A program made the translations under genes and the position numbers. DNA of 64,000 nt from Mesorhizobium sp. (GTDB taxonomy: Bacteria; Pseudomonadota; Alphaproteobacteria; Rhizobiales; Rhizobiaceae), in contig SAQL01000007.1 of the NCBI GenBank assembly GCA_004020645.1, positions 186,001 through 250,000 of the forward strand. The letters are read 5' to 3'. The notes under the pieces are model-generated. The model was not told where the DNA came from. It did not search any database and was given only the letters and a program-made list of their open reading frames with translations. Positions 18,810-28,144 of the stretch are shown here, one piece after another (the stretch's first letter is position 1; the number at the start of each line of letters is the position of its first letter).

Positions 18810-20575
18810 TCGAGTTCATCGCACAGAACATGGCGCCGATCATGTTCGCCTCGCTGGTCATCTTCCTGCTGATCGGCTATCCGGTCGCCTTCTCGCTCGC
18901 CGCCAACGGCCTGGTCTTCTTCTTCATCGGGGTTGTCCTGTCACCCTATTCGGGCGGATCGATCAACCTCGCCTGGCCACTTCTCTATGCGCTTCCGGAA
19001 AATTTCTACGGAAGCAGGGTGATGTCGAACGACACGCTGCTGGCCATCCCGTTCTTCACCTTCATGGGCATCGTGCTCGAACGATCGGGCATGGCCGAAG
19101 ACCTGCTCGACACGATCGGCCAATTGTTCGGACCGATCCGCGGCGGCCTCGCCTATGCCGTGATCTTCGTCGGCGCGCTGCTTGCCGCAACCACGGGTGT
19201 CGTGGCTGCCTCTGTCATCGCCATGGGCCTGATCTCGCTGCCGATCATGCTGCGCTACGGCTATGACCGCCGTGTAGCGTCCGGCGTCATCGCGGCGTCG
19301 GGCACGCTCGCCCAGATCATTCCGCCTTCGCTGGTGCTGATCGTTCTGGCCGATCAGCTCGGCCGCTCGGTCGGCGACATGTATGCGGGCGCGCTGATCC
19401 CGGGGCTGGTTCTGACCGGTCTTTACACGATGTACATCGTAATCATGTCGATCGTCCGGCCGAAGTCGATGCCGGCGCTGCCGCTGGAGGCCCGCACGCT
19501 CGGCCACGGTGTCCTGTCACTGCTGTTCGCGGTGCTGGCGGCATTCGTGGTTTCCTACGCGGCGTATCGCTATCTTGCGCCATCGCAGGGCCAAAACGCC
19601 GATATTCTCGGTGCCACCATCGGCGTGATCCTCATCTACGTCGTGGCAATCGCCGACCAGCGCCTGAAGATCAACATGATGTCGCGGCTGGCGCAGCAGG
19701 TGATCATCGTGCTGATCCCGCCGCTGGCGCTGATCTTCCTGGTGTTGGGCACCATCTTCCTGGGCATCGCCACACCGACCGAGGGCGGCGCCATGGGCGC
19801 TGTCGGCGCGTTGATCATGGCGGCGATGAAGGGGCGGCTGTCGCTGGATGTGATCAAGCAGGCGCTGGCGTCGACGACGCGGCTGTCGTCCTTCGTGCTG
19901 TTCATCCTGATCGGGGCGCGGGTGTTCTCGCTCACCTTCTACGGCGTCAATGGCCAGATCTGGGTCGAACACCTCCTGACATCGCTGCCTGGCGGCGAAA
20001 TCGGCTTCCTGATCGGCGTCAACATCCTCGTCTTCTTGCTCGCCTTCTTCCTCGATTTTTTCGAGCTCGCCTTCATCATCGTGCCGCTTTTGGCGCCGGC
20101 CGCCGACAAGCTCGGCATCGACCTGATCTGGTTCGGCGTGCTGCTCGGCGTCAACATGCAAACCAGCTTCATGCATCCACCCTTCGGCTTCGCGCTGTTC
20201 TACCTGCGCTCGGTCGCCGCCCGGGTGCCCTATCTCGATCGCCTCACCGGCAAGAAGATCGCGCCAGTGACCACCGGCCAGATCTATTGGGGCGCGGTTC
20301 CCTTCGTCTGCATCCAGGTCATCATGATCGGCCTGACCATCGCCTTCCCGCAAATGGTGATGCACTACAAGGGCACGGCAGTGGACCCGGGCACGATCGA
20401 TTATCAGGTGCCGGAAACGCCGAGCCTGTCGCCGCTTGGCACACCGCCGGCGGATGGCGGCACGGCGCCGACCGCGCCTGCACCGGACCTATCGCAGCCG
20501 CCGAGTTTCGGTGAAACGCCGCCTGCCAAGCCAGCAGCGCCACCCGATCTGTCCCAACCACCGAGTTTCAATTGA
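18806..20575 (+). CDS. TRAP transporter large permease (DctM type)
   Basis: 589 residues, longer than the ~430 of standard DctM. There are about 13-14 hydrophobic helices, with an insertion near residues 225-300 typical of the mannitol/chloroaromatic subgroup. Conserved segments include GVVAASVIAMGLISLPIMLR, SGTLAQIIPPSLVLIVLADQ and TPTEGGAMGAVGALIMAAMK. It transports substrate with Na+ in partnership with the small permease. Unusually it ends in a ~60-residue Pro-rich tail containing DLSQPPSF twice; the tail has no transmembrane character. It lies 19 bp before the dehydrogenase gene. Confidence 0.93.
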   Translation: MIEFIAQNMAPIMFASLVIFLLIGYPVAFSLAANGLVFFFIGVVLSPYSGGSINLAWPLLYALPENFYGSRVMSNDTLLAIPFFTFMGIVLERSGMAEDLLDTIGQLFGPIRGGLAYAVIFVGALLAATTGVVAASVIAMGLISLPIMLRYGYDRRVASGVIAASGTLAQIIPPSLVLIVLADQLGRSVGDMYAGALIPGLVLTGLYTMYIVIMSIVRPKSMPALPLEARTLGHGVLSLLFAVLAAFVVSYAAYRYLAPSQGQNADILGATIGVILIYVVAIADQRLKINMMSRLAQQVIIVLIPPLALIFLVLGTIFLGIATPTEGGAMGAVGALIMAAMKGRLSLDVIKQALASTTRLSSFVLFILIGARVFSLTFYGVNGQIWVEHLLTSLPGGEIGFLIGVNILVFLLAFFLDFFELAFIIVPLLAPAADKLGIDLIWFGVLLGVNMQTSFMHPPFGFALFYLRSVAARVPYLDRLTGKKIAPVTTGQIYWGAVPFVCIQVIMIGLTIAFPQMVMHYKGTAVDPGTIDYQVPETPSLSPLGTPPADGGTAPTAPAPDLSQPPSFGETPPAKPAAPPDLSQPPSFN

Positions 20576-20594
20576 TGCCGGAGGCGTAACAGAG

Positions 20595-21617
20595 ATGAAA
20601 GCGGTGCGGCTGGAGGGCGTGGGCAGCATTGCGCTGCGCGAGGTCGGTAAACCGTCCGCCGGACCGGACGATCTCCTGGTGCGGATCGAGGCATGCGGCG
20701 TCTGCGGCACCGACCGGCATCTTTTCCATGGCGAATTTCCCTGTACGCCGCCGGTGACGCTCGGACATGAATTCTCAGGGATCGTCGAGGCGATTGGAAC
20801 CGCTGTGTCCGGCTTTTCCGTCGGCGATCGCGTTACCGGCGATCCCAACATCGCCTGCAGGCGCTGTCCGCACTGCCATGCCGGTCGCATTAATCTCTGC
20901 CATGATCTGGTTGCCATCGGCATCCGCCGCGACGGCGGCTTCGCCGAATATGTCGTGCTGCCTCAGAAGCAGGCCTTCCCCCTCCCGAAGGACCTGAAGC
21001 CGACGCATGGCGCGTTCTGCGAGCCGCTTGGCTGCTGCCTGCATGGCGTGGATCTTGCGCAAATCAGACCCGGCTCCTCGGTCGCCGTGCTTGGCGGCGG
21101 CGTGATCGGCCTGCTCACCATGCAACTGGCGAAGCTTGCCGGCGCGACGACAATCATCCTGTCGACGCGCCAGGCCTCGCGGCGTGCCCTCGCCGAAGAA
21201 TTGGGCGCAACGGCGACGGTCGACCCAAGCGCTCGCGATATCATCGACACGGTCGTCGGTGCGTCGGGCCTGATGCCGGGCGGCGTCGATGTGGTGTTCG
21301 AATGTGCTGGAGTAAGAGAGACAGTCGAGCAATCGATGCGGCTGGCCAAAGCCGGCGGTACGGTTGTCATCGTCGGCGTGATGCCTCAAGGCATGAAGGC
21401 CGAGTTCGAACCTTTCGACCTTTTGTTCCGGGAATTGAGGGTTCTGGGCTCGTTCCTCAATCCGTTTACGCATCGCCGGGCCGCCGATCTCATCGCCTCG
21501 GGTGCGATCGAGATCGACAAGCTCATCTCACGGCAGGTGACGCTGGTGGAGGCGGCTGCGGTGATCGCCAATCCGCCTGCGCCAGGCGAAGTCAAGGTGC
21601 TGGTGGTGCCGCGCTGA
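20595..21617 (+). CDS. zinc-dependent alcohol/polyol dehydrogenase
   Basis: 340 residues from the ATG at 20595; upstream in-frame starts fall inside the permease gene. Medium-chain dehydrogenase: CGVCGTDRHLFHG supplies the catalytic zinc Cys, GHEFSG the His-Glu pair, and the structural zinc site is CRRCPHCHAGRINLC. The Rossmann motif VLGGGVIGLLTMQLA lies near residue 167-181. Closest in plan to sorbitol/L-threonine/galactitol-type dehydrogenases. As the third gene of a TRAP transporter operon it probably oxidises the imported substrate, which suggests a sugar alcohol or hydroxy compound. Confidence 0.9.
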   Translation: MKAVRLEGVGSIALREVGKPSAGPDDLLVRIEACGVCGTDRHLFHGEFPCTPPVTLGHEFSGIVEAIGTAVSGFSVGDRVTGDPNIACRRCPHCHAGRINLCHDLVAIGIRRDGGFAEYVVLPQKQAFPLPKDLKPTHGAFCEPLGCCLHGVDLAQIRPGSSVAVLGGGVIGLLTMQLAKLAGATTIILSTRQASRRALAEELGATATVDPSARDIIDTVVGASGLMPGGVDVVFECAGVRETVEQSMRLAKAGGTVVIVGVMPQGMKAEFEPFDLLFRELRVLGSFLNPFTHRRAADLIASGAIEIDKLISRQVTLVEAAAVIANPPAPGEVKVLVVPR

Positions 21618-21636
21618 TCCGGCAAATCGAAGTGTG

Positions 21637-21668
21637 ACGGCGCCACGCGTCCGAGCGCGTGGCGCCGT
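21637..21668. terminator. perfect 13-bp hairpin between convergent genes
   Basis: ACGGCGCCACGCG and its exact complement CGCGTGGCGCCGT enclose a 6-nt loop, lying between the stops of the dehydrogenase (21617) and the convergent binding protein (21677). With no T-tract it is likely a shared bidirectional 3' end signal. Confidence 0.7.
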
Positions 21669-21676
21669 AACTGTTG

Positions 21677-22804
<1,128 letters not shown>

Positions 22805-23057
22805 TCAATAGACCGACGTTCGGGAAATGCTCTGTGCCCCGGATCGGCTTCGCGGCAGACAATACACGGGCAAGAAGTCGAGTCCAGCCATGGCAGCCGG
22901 TTTTGCCGGCGGCGTTTCCGCGAAATTCGCGGCGCGAACGCACCTCTTGCAACTTAAGTCTAACGCCATTTCCGTGGACCATGCGACATGCCGAACTTGT
23001 CATGGCAAAGCGCTTTCGGATCGCCTATTTTAAAGGCAGAACATAGCCCTGTACTGA

Positions 23058-23849
23058 ATGGAACCCGGATCAAAAATGCAGCAGCCGCTCGTCGCCATAT
23101 CGACCGACGTCCGCCAGTTCGACAACTACACCTGGCATGCCGCTCCGCAGCAATATCTGGAGGCGGCGCTTTCGGGAGCCGGCGTGTTCCCGGTGCTGGT
23201 GCCGTCCTTCGGCGACCGGCTTGATTTCGATGAACTCCTGTCATCGGTCGACGGCGTCATGATCACCGGCTCGAAATCCAATGTGCATCCCTCGCTCTAT
23301 GGCGGCGATGCTAGCGAGGCCAACGGCCCATACGATCCGGCCCGCGACGCCACGACGCTGCCGTTGATCCGCAAGGCAGTGGAGCGCGGCGTGCCGTTGC
23401 TCGCCATCTGCCGCGGCATCCAGGAGATGAATGTGGCGCTGGGTGGCACGCTGGCCACGGAAATCCAGGAGCGCGAGGGATCGCTGGACCATCGCGCGCC
23501 GGCGAGCGATAATCAGGACGAACGCTTCGCCATCCGCCAGACCATTTCGATCAAGCCCGCAAGCTGCCTCGCCGGCGTGTTCGGGGCGGGCGACGTCATG
23601 GTCAACTCGGTGCATCGTCAGGCGATCGACCGGCTCGGCCCGAAGTTGCAGATAGAGGCCGTCGCCAGCGACGGCACGGTCGAGGCGGTTTCGGTGCGGG
23701 ACGCCCGTGCCTTCGCCGTGGGCGTCCAATGGCATCCCGAATACTGGGTCAAGTCGGACAGCGTCTCGGCAAAGATCTTCCGCGCCTTCGGCGACGCGGT
23801 GCGCCTGCACGCCGCAGCGAAATCCGGCACGCGCACCGCCGCGGAATAG
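23058..23849 (+). CDS. gamma-glutamyl-GABA hydrolase-like class I amidotransferase
   Basis: 263 residues; a second Met at codon 7 is an alternative start and neither has a good ribosome-binding site. Peptidase C26 family. The nucleophile elbow LLAICRGIQEMNVALGG (near residue 115-131) carries the catalytic Cys, and VQWHPEYW (near 223-230) the His-x-Glu pair. ITGSKSNVHPSLYGG is the oxyanion loop. Family members such as E. coli PuuD (a different protein from the urate hydroxylase in this window) hydrolyse gamma-glutamyl-GABA in putrescine breakdown. The glutamine-synthetase-like gene at 33.5 kb could make the matching gamma-glutamyl substrate, but the two are 10 kb apart. Confidence 0.88.
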   Translation: MEPGSKMQQPLVAISTDVRQFDNYTWHAAPQQYLEAALSGAGVFPVLVPSFGDRLDFDELLSSVDGVMITGSKSNVHPSLYGGDASEANGPYDPARDATTLPLIRKAVERGVPLLAICRGIQEMNVALGGTLATEIQEREGSLDHRAPASDNQDERFAIRQTISIKPASCLAGVFGAGDVMVNSVHRQAIDRLGPKLQIEAVASDGTVEAVSVRDARAFAVGVQWHPEYWVKSDSVSAKIFRAFGDAVRLHAAAKSGTRTAAE

Positions 23850-23870
23850 TTCAGCGATCGGACGTCAACG

Positions 23871-24266
23871 TCAATCGCTGCTGGCCGCCAGCGACAGCAG
23901 CGGCAGGGTTGGTGCGTAGGATTCATAACCGTCGCCGTCGGCGACGCCGAAAGTGACGATCGGGTCGATGCCGTTCGCGCTGAAGGTGACCGTGCCGTCA
24001 TCCTGCTCACGCCAGAATTTCGCGCGCTCGATGCCGGGCAAAACCTGGCGGCAACTCGCAGTGACCGTCAACAGCGACAGGCCGTGCGCAACCTCAGTGC
24101 CGCGCTTGACCGCGCAGGACGCTTCGTCGCCATTGGCCACCAGCCTGTAGTCGCCGGGCGACTGCGTTGACTGATCGGCTGTGCGGCCTTCGCCGCTGCC
24201 GTCGTGAAACAGGTGAACGCTGCCGAACAGCGCGGCCACCGCCATCAATGCAGCAAGTGCTTTCAT
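23871..24266 (-). CDS. secreted AprI/Inh-like protease inhibitor candidate
   Basis: 131 residues. A signal peptide (MKALAALMAVAALFGSVHLF) precedes a small domain with the pattern PGDYRLVANGDEASCAV, then VTASCRQVLPGIERAKFW, a strand DGTVTFSANG and a GDGYESY ending. Two cysteines about 27 residues apart and a Trp before a GTV strand match the beta-barrel AprI/Inh metalloprotease inhibitor layout. In that family the N-terminal trunk inhibits alkaline proteases in the periplasm. No protease gene is nearby. The assignment rests on pattern only. Confidence 0.5.
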   Translation of the reverse strand: MKALAALMAVAALFGSVHLFHDGSGEGRTADQSTQSPGDYRLVANGDEASCAVKRGTEVAHGLSLLTVTASCRQVLPGIERAKFWREQDDGTVTFSANGIDPIVTFGVADGDGYESYAPTLPLLSLAASSD

Positions 24267-24349
24267 CTGCGTTCTCCGCGTGGTTGGCGATAGATAAAAA
24301 ATGATTTCAAAGCGTTAAGCCGACGTTAACAAATAGGAAAGCTTGCCGC

Positions 24350-25333
24350 TCAGCTGCGCGCCTTGACCTTTTCCGTTTCCGGCACCGGCGTCAGCGCCCT
24401 CCCTTCCGAAAACCAGGAAACCAGATTGTCGACGCACAGATCGGCCATGGCGCGGCGGGTATGTTCCGAAGCCGAGCCGACATGCGGCAAGAGCGAGGTG
24501 TTGGGGGCGGCGAGCAGCGCCGGCGGCACGTTCGGCTCGTCAGCGAAGACGTCGAGCCCAGCAGCGGCGATGGTGCCATTGGCCAGGGCTGCCGCAAGTG
24601 CTGCCTCGTCCACCGTGCTGCCGCGGCCGATGTTGACGAAGACGCCATTCGGGCCAAGCGCCGACAGGATCTCGACGTTGACCGCCTTTTCCGTCGAGGC
24701 GCCGCCAGGCGCCACCGAGATCAGCGTATCCACCGCCTCGGCGAGGCCCTTCAGCGTGCCGTGGTATTCGTAGGACAGGCCTTCGACCTGGCGCCGGTTG
24801 TGATAGGCGATCGGCAGCCCGAAGGCCTCCAGCCGGCGGGCAATGGCAAGGCCGATTCGGCCCATGCCGAAAATACCGATACGACGGCCGCGCAAGGTCA
24901 GCCGGCTCAAGCGATAGTTGCCATCGCGCGCCCAACTGCCATCGCGCAGCCAGGTCTCGGCGCGCGGCAACTCGCGGATGGTGTTGATCAAAAGACCGAT
25001 CGCCGTGTCGGCGACCTCCTCAGTCAGCACGTCAGGCGTGTTGGTGACCATGACACCGCGCTGTGCGGCGTGACGGGCGTCGACCGAATCATAACCGACG
25101 CCGAAATTGGCGATGATCTCGAGATTCGGCAGCGCGTCGATGAGAGCTGCATTGATCCCGCCAAAGGCGGCAATGCCGCGCACCGACCGGCGCAGCTCGT
25201 CGGTGACCAGCGACGCATCGGGCCGTTCGATCCACACGCGATTGAACGTCCTGTCGATGCGGCCGACCGCGTGGTCGTTGAATTGGCCCGGCACCAGAAT
25301 GGCGACTGCTTGCTGCTGTTCGGTTTTTGTCAT
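24350..25333 (-). CDS. D-2-hydroxyacid dehydrogenase (glyoxylate/hydroxypyruvate reductase-like)
   Basis: 327 residues. NAD(P)-dependent D-isomer-specific 2-hydroxyacid dehydrogenase. The Rossmann motif is GIFGMGRIGLAIARRL (near residue 149-164). The catalytic triad is visible as VFVNIGRGSTVDE (Arg), DVFADEPNVP (Glu) and LLPHVGSASEHTR (His). The dinucleotide strand ends in HNRR rather than an acidic residue, which favours NADP(H). Its start overlaps the LacI-family gene's stop by 4 bp, so the two form one operon and the regulator may respond to the enzyme's substrate. GhrA/GhrB-like function is inference. Confidence 0.9.
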   Translation of the reverse strand: MTKTEQQQAVAILVPGQFNDHAVGRIDRTFNRVWIERPDASLVTDELRRSVRGIAAFGGINAALIDALPNLEIIANFGVGYDSVDARHAAQRGVMVTNTPDVLTEEVADTAIGLLINTIRELPRAETWLRDGSWARDGNYRLSRLTLRGRRIGIFGMGRIGLAIARRLEAFGLPIAYHNRRQVEGLSYEYHGTLKGLAEAVDTLISVAPGGASTEKAVNVEILSALGPNGVFVNIGRGSTVDEAALAAALANGTIAAAGLDVFADEPNVPPALLAAPNTSLLPHVGSASEHTRRAMADLCVDNLVSWFSEGRALTPVPETEKVKARS

Positions 25334-26352
25334 GCACGTTCCACCGGTTTGCCGGTCGACTGGCGCACATGCAGTTCCGGCTTGATCAGTTCCTGCGACG
25401 GCCGCACCACCTGCCCATTGAGCTTGTCGAGCAGCGCGCTGGCGGCGCGGCGGCCGACTTCACGCTGGCCGTTCCAGACGGTGGTCAGCGCCGGCGTTGC
25501 GATCGCTGCTTCCTCGAGATCGTCATAGCCGGTGACGGAGATGTCAATGCCCGGCACGAGCCCGGCGCGCGCGATGCCGTTCATCAGGCCGATCGCGACG
25601 AGGTCATTCCAGCAGCAGGCCGCGGTCGGCTTGTCCTTCAGCGCCAGGAACTGCCCGGCGGCTTCGAAACCGGCCTGTTTGGTGCGCGGGCCGGCAATGC
25701 GCCAGGATGGCCTTACCTCCAGCCCGGCCGCCTCCATCGCGTTGACATAGCCCTGGTAGCGGTCGCGGCCGGTCGAGGTCTGGTCGGTGCCGCCGACCAT
25801 GGCGATGCGCTTGTGGCCGAGCGAGATCAGATGGTTGGTGGCAAGCCCGGTGCCGTAGGCATCGTCGCCGCGAAATACCGGCACGTCGGCGCCTTCGACG
25901 GTGCGTGCGATCAGCACCGCCGGCAGGCCGTTTTCCTCGGCCATGAGGATGTCTTCGGGCGGCGTGCCGATGGCCGGCGACATGATGACGCCGTCGGCGC
26001 CGAGCTGCAGCAGCGTGTCGATGAAGGTGCGCTGCTTTTCGAGCTGGTCGTAGTGGTTCGACAGGATGAAGGTCTGCCGGCTGCGATCGAGCTCGCTTTC
26101 GATCGAGCGCAGTATCTCGGCGAAAAAGGGATTCATGATGTCGTGAACGACGACGCCGACGATGCCCGAACGCGAGGTGCGCAGGCTGGCGGCGCGGCGA
26201 TTATAGATATAGCCGATGGCGCGGGCATGTTCCTTGATGCGGTCGCGGGTGCCGCCGGCAACCAGCGGGCTGTCGCGCAGGGCCAGCGAGACCGTGGCCG
26301 TGGACACGCCGAGCGCATCCGCGATCGTCGAAAGCTTGATCTTCTGTGCCAG
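25330..26352 (-). CDS. LacI-family transcriptional regulator, probable CTG start
   Basis: 340 residues if translation starts at CTG (26350-26352), which has GGGGGAG nine bases upstream and gives the N-terminus (M)AQKIKLSTIADALGVSTATV. The helix-turn-helix begins at once, and no ATG, GTG or TTG occurs in frame between it and the transporter remnant ~250 bp upstream. The periplasmic-binding-protein-like core has IVGVVVHDIMNPFFAEILRS, GADGVIMSPAIGTP and ISVTGYDDLEEAAIATPALT. It likely represses the operon it shares with the 2-hydroxyacid dehydrogenase. A palindromic element and AT-rich palindromes lie just upstream. Confidence 0.85.
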   Translation of the reverse strand: MAQKIKLSTIADALGVSTATVSLALRDSPLVAGGTRDRIKEHARAIGYIYNRRAASLRTSRSGIVGVVVHDIMNPFFAEILRSIESELDRSRQTFILSNHYDQLEKQRTFIDTLLQLGADGVIMSPAIGTPPEDILMAEENGLPAVLIARTVEGADVPVFRGDDAYGTGLATNHLISLGHKRIAMVGGTDQTSTGRDRYQGYVNAMEAAGLEVRPSWRIAGPRTKQAGFEAAGQFLALKDKPTAACCWNDLVAIGLMNGIARAGLVPGIDISVTGYDDLEEAAIATPALTTVWNGQREVGRRAASALLDKLNGQVVRPSQELIKPELHVRQSTGKPVERA

Positions 26353-26382
26353 CGCCTTGCGCTCCCCCGACGATCTAGAGCT

Positions 26383-26433
26383 GATCCATGATCTCCAGCG
26401 AAAACCGGATTCCCACTTTTCGGGATCATGATC
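26383..26433. repeat. palindromic element, family B copy 2
   Basis: GATCCATGATCTCCAGCGAA followed by AACCGGATTCCC..CGGGATCATGATC: about 51 bp with inverted ends (GATC..ATGATC and GATCATGATC) and inner arms around GCGAAAA / TTTTCG. It shares its core with the second hairpin at 17950-17985 and sits ~30 bp upstream of the LacI-family start codon. Confidence 0.8.
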
Positions 26434-26447
26434 TAAACAGTTTAAAC
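26434..26447. promoter_or_regulatory. candidate operator upstream of the LacI-family gene
   Basis: TAAACAGTTTAAAC contains two overlapping palindromes: TAAAC-A-GTTTA and GTTTAAAC. It adjoins the family B repeat, ~80 bp upstream of the regulator's start. LacI-family proteins bind short palindromes, so autoregulation is plausible, but no second copy was found to support it. Confidence 0.4.
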
Positions 26448-26476
26448 GCGGCCTTATGCCACCCTTCCGGAACAAA

Positions 26477-26755
26477 TCAAAGTTTTTTTGCCAGCGCTTC
26501 CACCTCGACGTCGAGGGCGGCGCTGTTGCGCACGCGAAGCCGGTGCTCGCGATGAACGATATAAAGGCCGCTGGCGACGATGACGGCAGCGCCGACGAGC
26601 GTCCAGCGGTCGGGAAACTGGTGAGGACAATCCAGCCGGCAATGATCATCCCGATGATTTGCGAATACCGAGACTATAGCCTGCACCAGGAGCCAATGGC
26701 AGACGGCGCCGAACACGCTAAGCATCAGAAGGATGAACCAGCCGCCACAAGCTTG
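26477..26755 (-). pseudogene. decayed C-terminal remnant of an EamA/DMT-family transporter
   Basis: Read in three frames, the minus strand encodes consecutive pieces of the last helices of an EamA drug/metabolite exporter: GWFILLMLSVFGAVCHWLLV, then in another frame RYSQIIGMIIAGWIVLTSF, then DRWTLVGAAVIVASGLYIVH and a short tail. At least two frame changes (near 26670 and 26610) and a missing segment between the first two pieces show that it cannot make a working protein. The N-terminal three quarters of the gene are absent, and the remnant begins right beside a family A repeat. Confidence 0.8.
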
Positions 26756-26763
26756 GTCTTTCT

Positions 26764-26808
26764 GCATGTCGTCATCCCAAAACCGCTACGCACTTTTGGG
26801 CGACATGC
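26764..26808. repeat. dispersed palindromic repeat, family A copy 2
   Basis: GCATGTCGTCATCCCAAAAC with the matching inverted end TTTTGGGCGACATGC. It differs from the copy at 8538-8582 by only a few bases. It lies between the transporter remnant and the stop codon (26810-26812) of the DUF2000 gene, one base away from that stop. Confidence 0.85.
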
Positions 26809-26809
26809 A

Positions 26810-27217
26810 CTAGGGATGCATGCGGGCGCCCTTGGTGATCTTGTCGACAAGCTTCTTTTCGGCGCGCAGCGCGATGCCGACGACCTTGGCGTCGTCGGGT
26901 GCGAATTCGGCAAAGACGGCGCGGTTCGCCGCGTCGTGGCCGGTCGAAAACATCTCGTCGACGTAGAGCGAGGTCGTCACACCGCGCTCCAGCGCCCGTC
27001 GGTGGATCGCACTGAGCGTCGGGCGATCGGCCGAAAGCACGATGACCGGCTGGATCGAGAGCGGATTGTAGATGTTGCCGGCGCGGTCGCGATAGGGTTC
27101 GCCGATGATGTCGGTATTCTGCGCGACGATGCCGCTGGTCAGGAAGGCGGTGACATTGAGCTTTTGCCAGACGGGAAGGTCGTCCTGCAGCACGATTGCA
27201 AATTTCGTGTCGAACAT
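26810..27217 (-). CDS. DUF2000 family protein
   Basis: 135 residues from the ATG at 27217; an in-frame start 14 codons earlier would overlap the divergent AraC gene. MFDTKFAIVLQDDLPVWQKL, FLTSGIVAQNTDIIGEPYRD and the central PVIVLSADRPTLSAIHRRA block are characteristic of the DUF2000 family, compact alpha/beta proteins of unknown function. It is divergent from an AraC regulator with only 23 bp between the start codons. That pairing recurs in other genomes as far as I recall and suggests it is a regulatory target. Confidence 0.85.
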   Translation of the reverse strand: MFDTKFAIVLQDDLPVWQKLNVTAFLTSGIVAQNTDIIGEPYRDRAGNIYNPLSIQPVIVLSADRPTLSAIHRRALERGVTTSLYVDEMFSTGHDAANRAVFAEFAPDDAKVVGIALRAEKKLVDKITKGARMHP

Positions 27218-27240
27218 GAGACATTTACCATTCAAGGTTT

Positions 27241-28128
27241 GTGAATGAAGCGATGTCACACGGTCTAGATGGCGAGGCCTTTCAGGGTCTTGGACGTTTG
27301 TGCGCTGACGCGGCTGAAAACTGTGTCATCTCTGCCCCCGATTGCGTCGGAATGGAGCGTATCGAGGCCCGGTTCCACGGCAGCGCGTTCGATCTCCATC
27401 GTCACGATACCTACGCCATCGGCGTGACGCTGAATGGCGTCCAGACCTTCCGTTATCGCGGCGCGACGCATCACAGCCTGCCCGGCCAGATTATCGTGCT
27501 CCATCCCGACGAATCGCACGACGGCGGCGCCGGCACCGAAGACGGTTTGCGTTACAGGATGCTTTATCTGGAGCCGTCCATCGTGCTGGACTGCCTCGAT
27601 ACGATAGGCGCATCGCTGCCTTTCGTCAGGAATGCCGTGGTTACGGATCCTGTTTTCCGCACGATGCTGCTTTCGGCGCTGGGGCCGTTGGACCAGAAGC
27701 TGGACGACCTCTTTGTCGCCGACTTCATTGCGCAATTGATGCAAAGCTTGGCACGGCATGCAGGCCTGCAGGCGAAACCGATCCCAAGGACAGCATGGCG
27801 AGCTGCCAGCCTGGCACGCGACTATCTGGAAGAAAATGTTTTCCGTATCGTCCGTTCCGAAGAGCTGGAGGCGATCACCGGGCTGGATCGCTATGCCCTA
27901 TCGCGGCATTTCCGTGCCGCCTTCTCCACCAGCCCGCATCGCTTTCTCCTGATGCGCCGGCTTCAACGAGCACGCCGCATGATCGAGGCGAGCGAGCCAT
28001 TGGCGCAGATCGCGATAGCGGCCGGTTTCAGCGACCAAAGTCATTTTAACAGGCACTTCAAGAAGGCGTTCGGTGTCACGCCGGGCCGCTGGTCGGCATT
28101 GGTCCATGGATCGTCGGCAGCCGCCTGA
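27241..28128 (+). CDS. AraC-family transcriptional regulator
   Basis: 295 residues from a GTG; an ATG four codons on is an alternative. The N-terminal cupin-like sensor (HRHDTYAIGVTLNGVQTFRY, then HPDESHDGGAGTEDGLRYRM) is of the AraC_binding type with metal-like histidines. The C-terminal double helix-turn-helix runs from about residue 185: LEAITGLDRYALSRHFRAAF for the first and LAQIAIAAGFSDQSHFNRHF for the second. It is divergent from the DUF2000 gene and probably regulates it; ligand unknown. Confidence 0.92.
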   Translation: MNEAMSHGLDGEAFQGLGRLCADAAENCVISAPDCVGMERIEARFHGSAFDLHRHDTYAIGVTLNGVQTFRYRGATHHSLPGQIIVLHPDESHDGGAGTEDGLRYRMLYLEPSIVLDCLDTIGASLPFVRNAVVTDPVFRTMLLSALGPLDQKLDDLFVADFIAQLMQSLARHAGLQAKPIPRTAWRAASLARDYLEENVFRIVRSEELEAITGLDRYALSRHFRAAFSTSPHRFLLMRRLQRARRMIEASEPLAQIAIAAGFSDQSHFNRHFKKAFGVTPGRWSALVHGSSAAA

Positions 28129-28144
28129 TGGCGTCAGCCGCGGA

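Noticed and set aside
26353..26649. 99-codon N-terminal extension of the LacI-family regulator
   Set aside because: It reads through a palindromic repeat and a piece of a decayed transporter; the helix-turn-helix should be at the very N-terminus.
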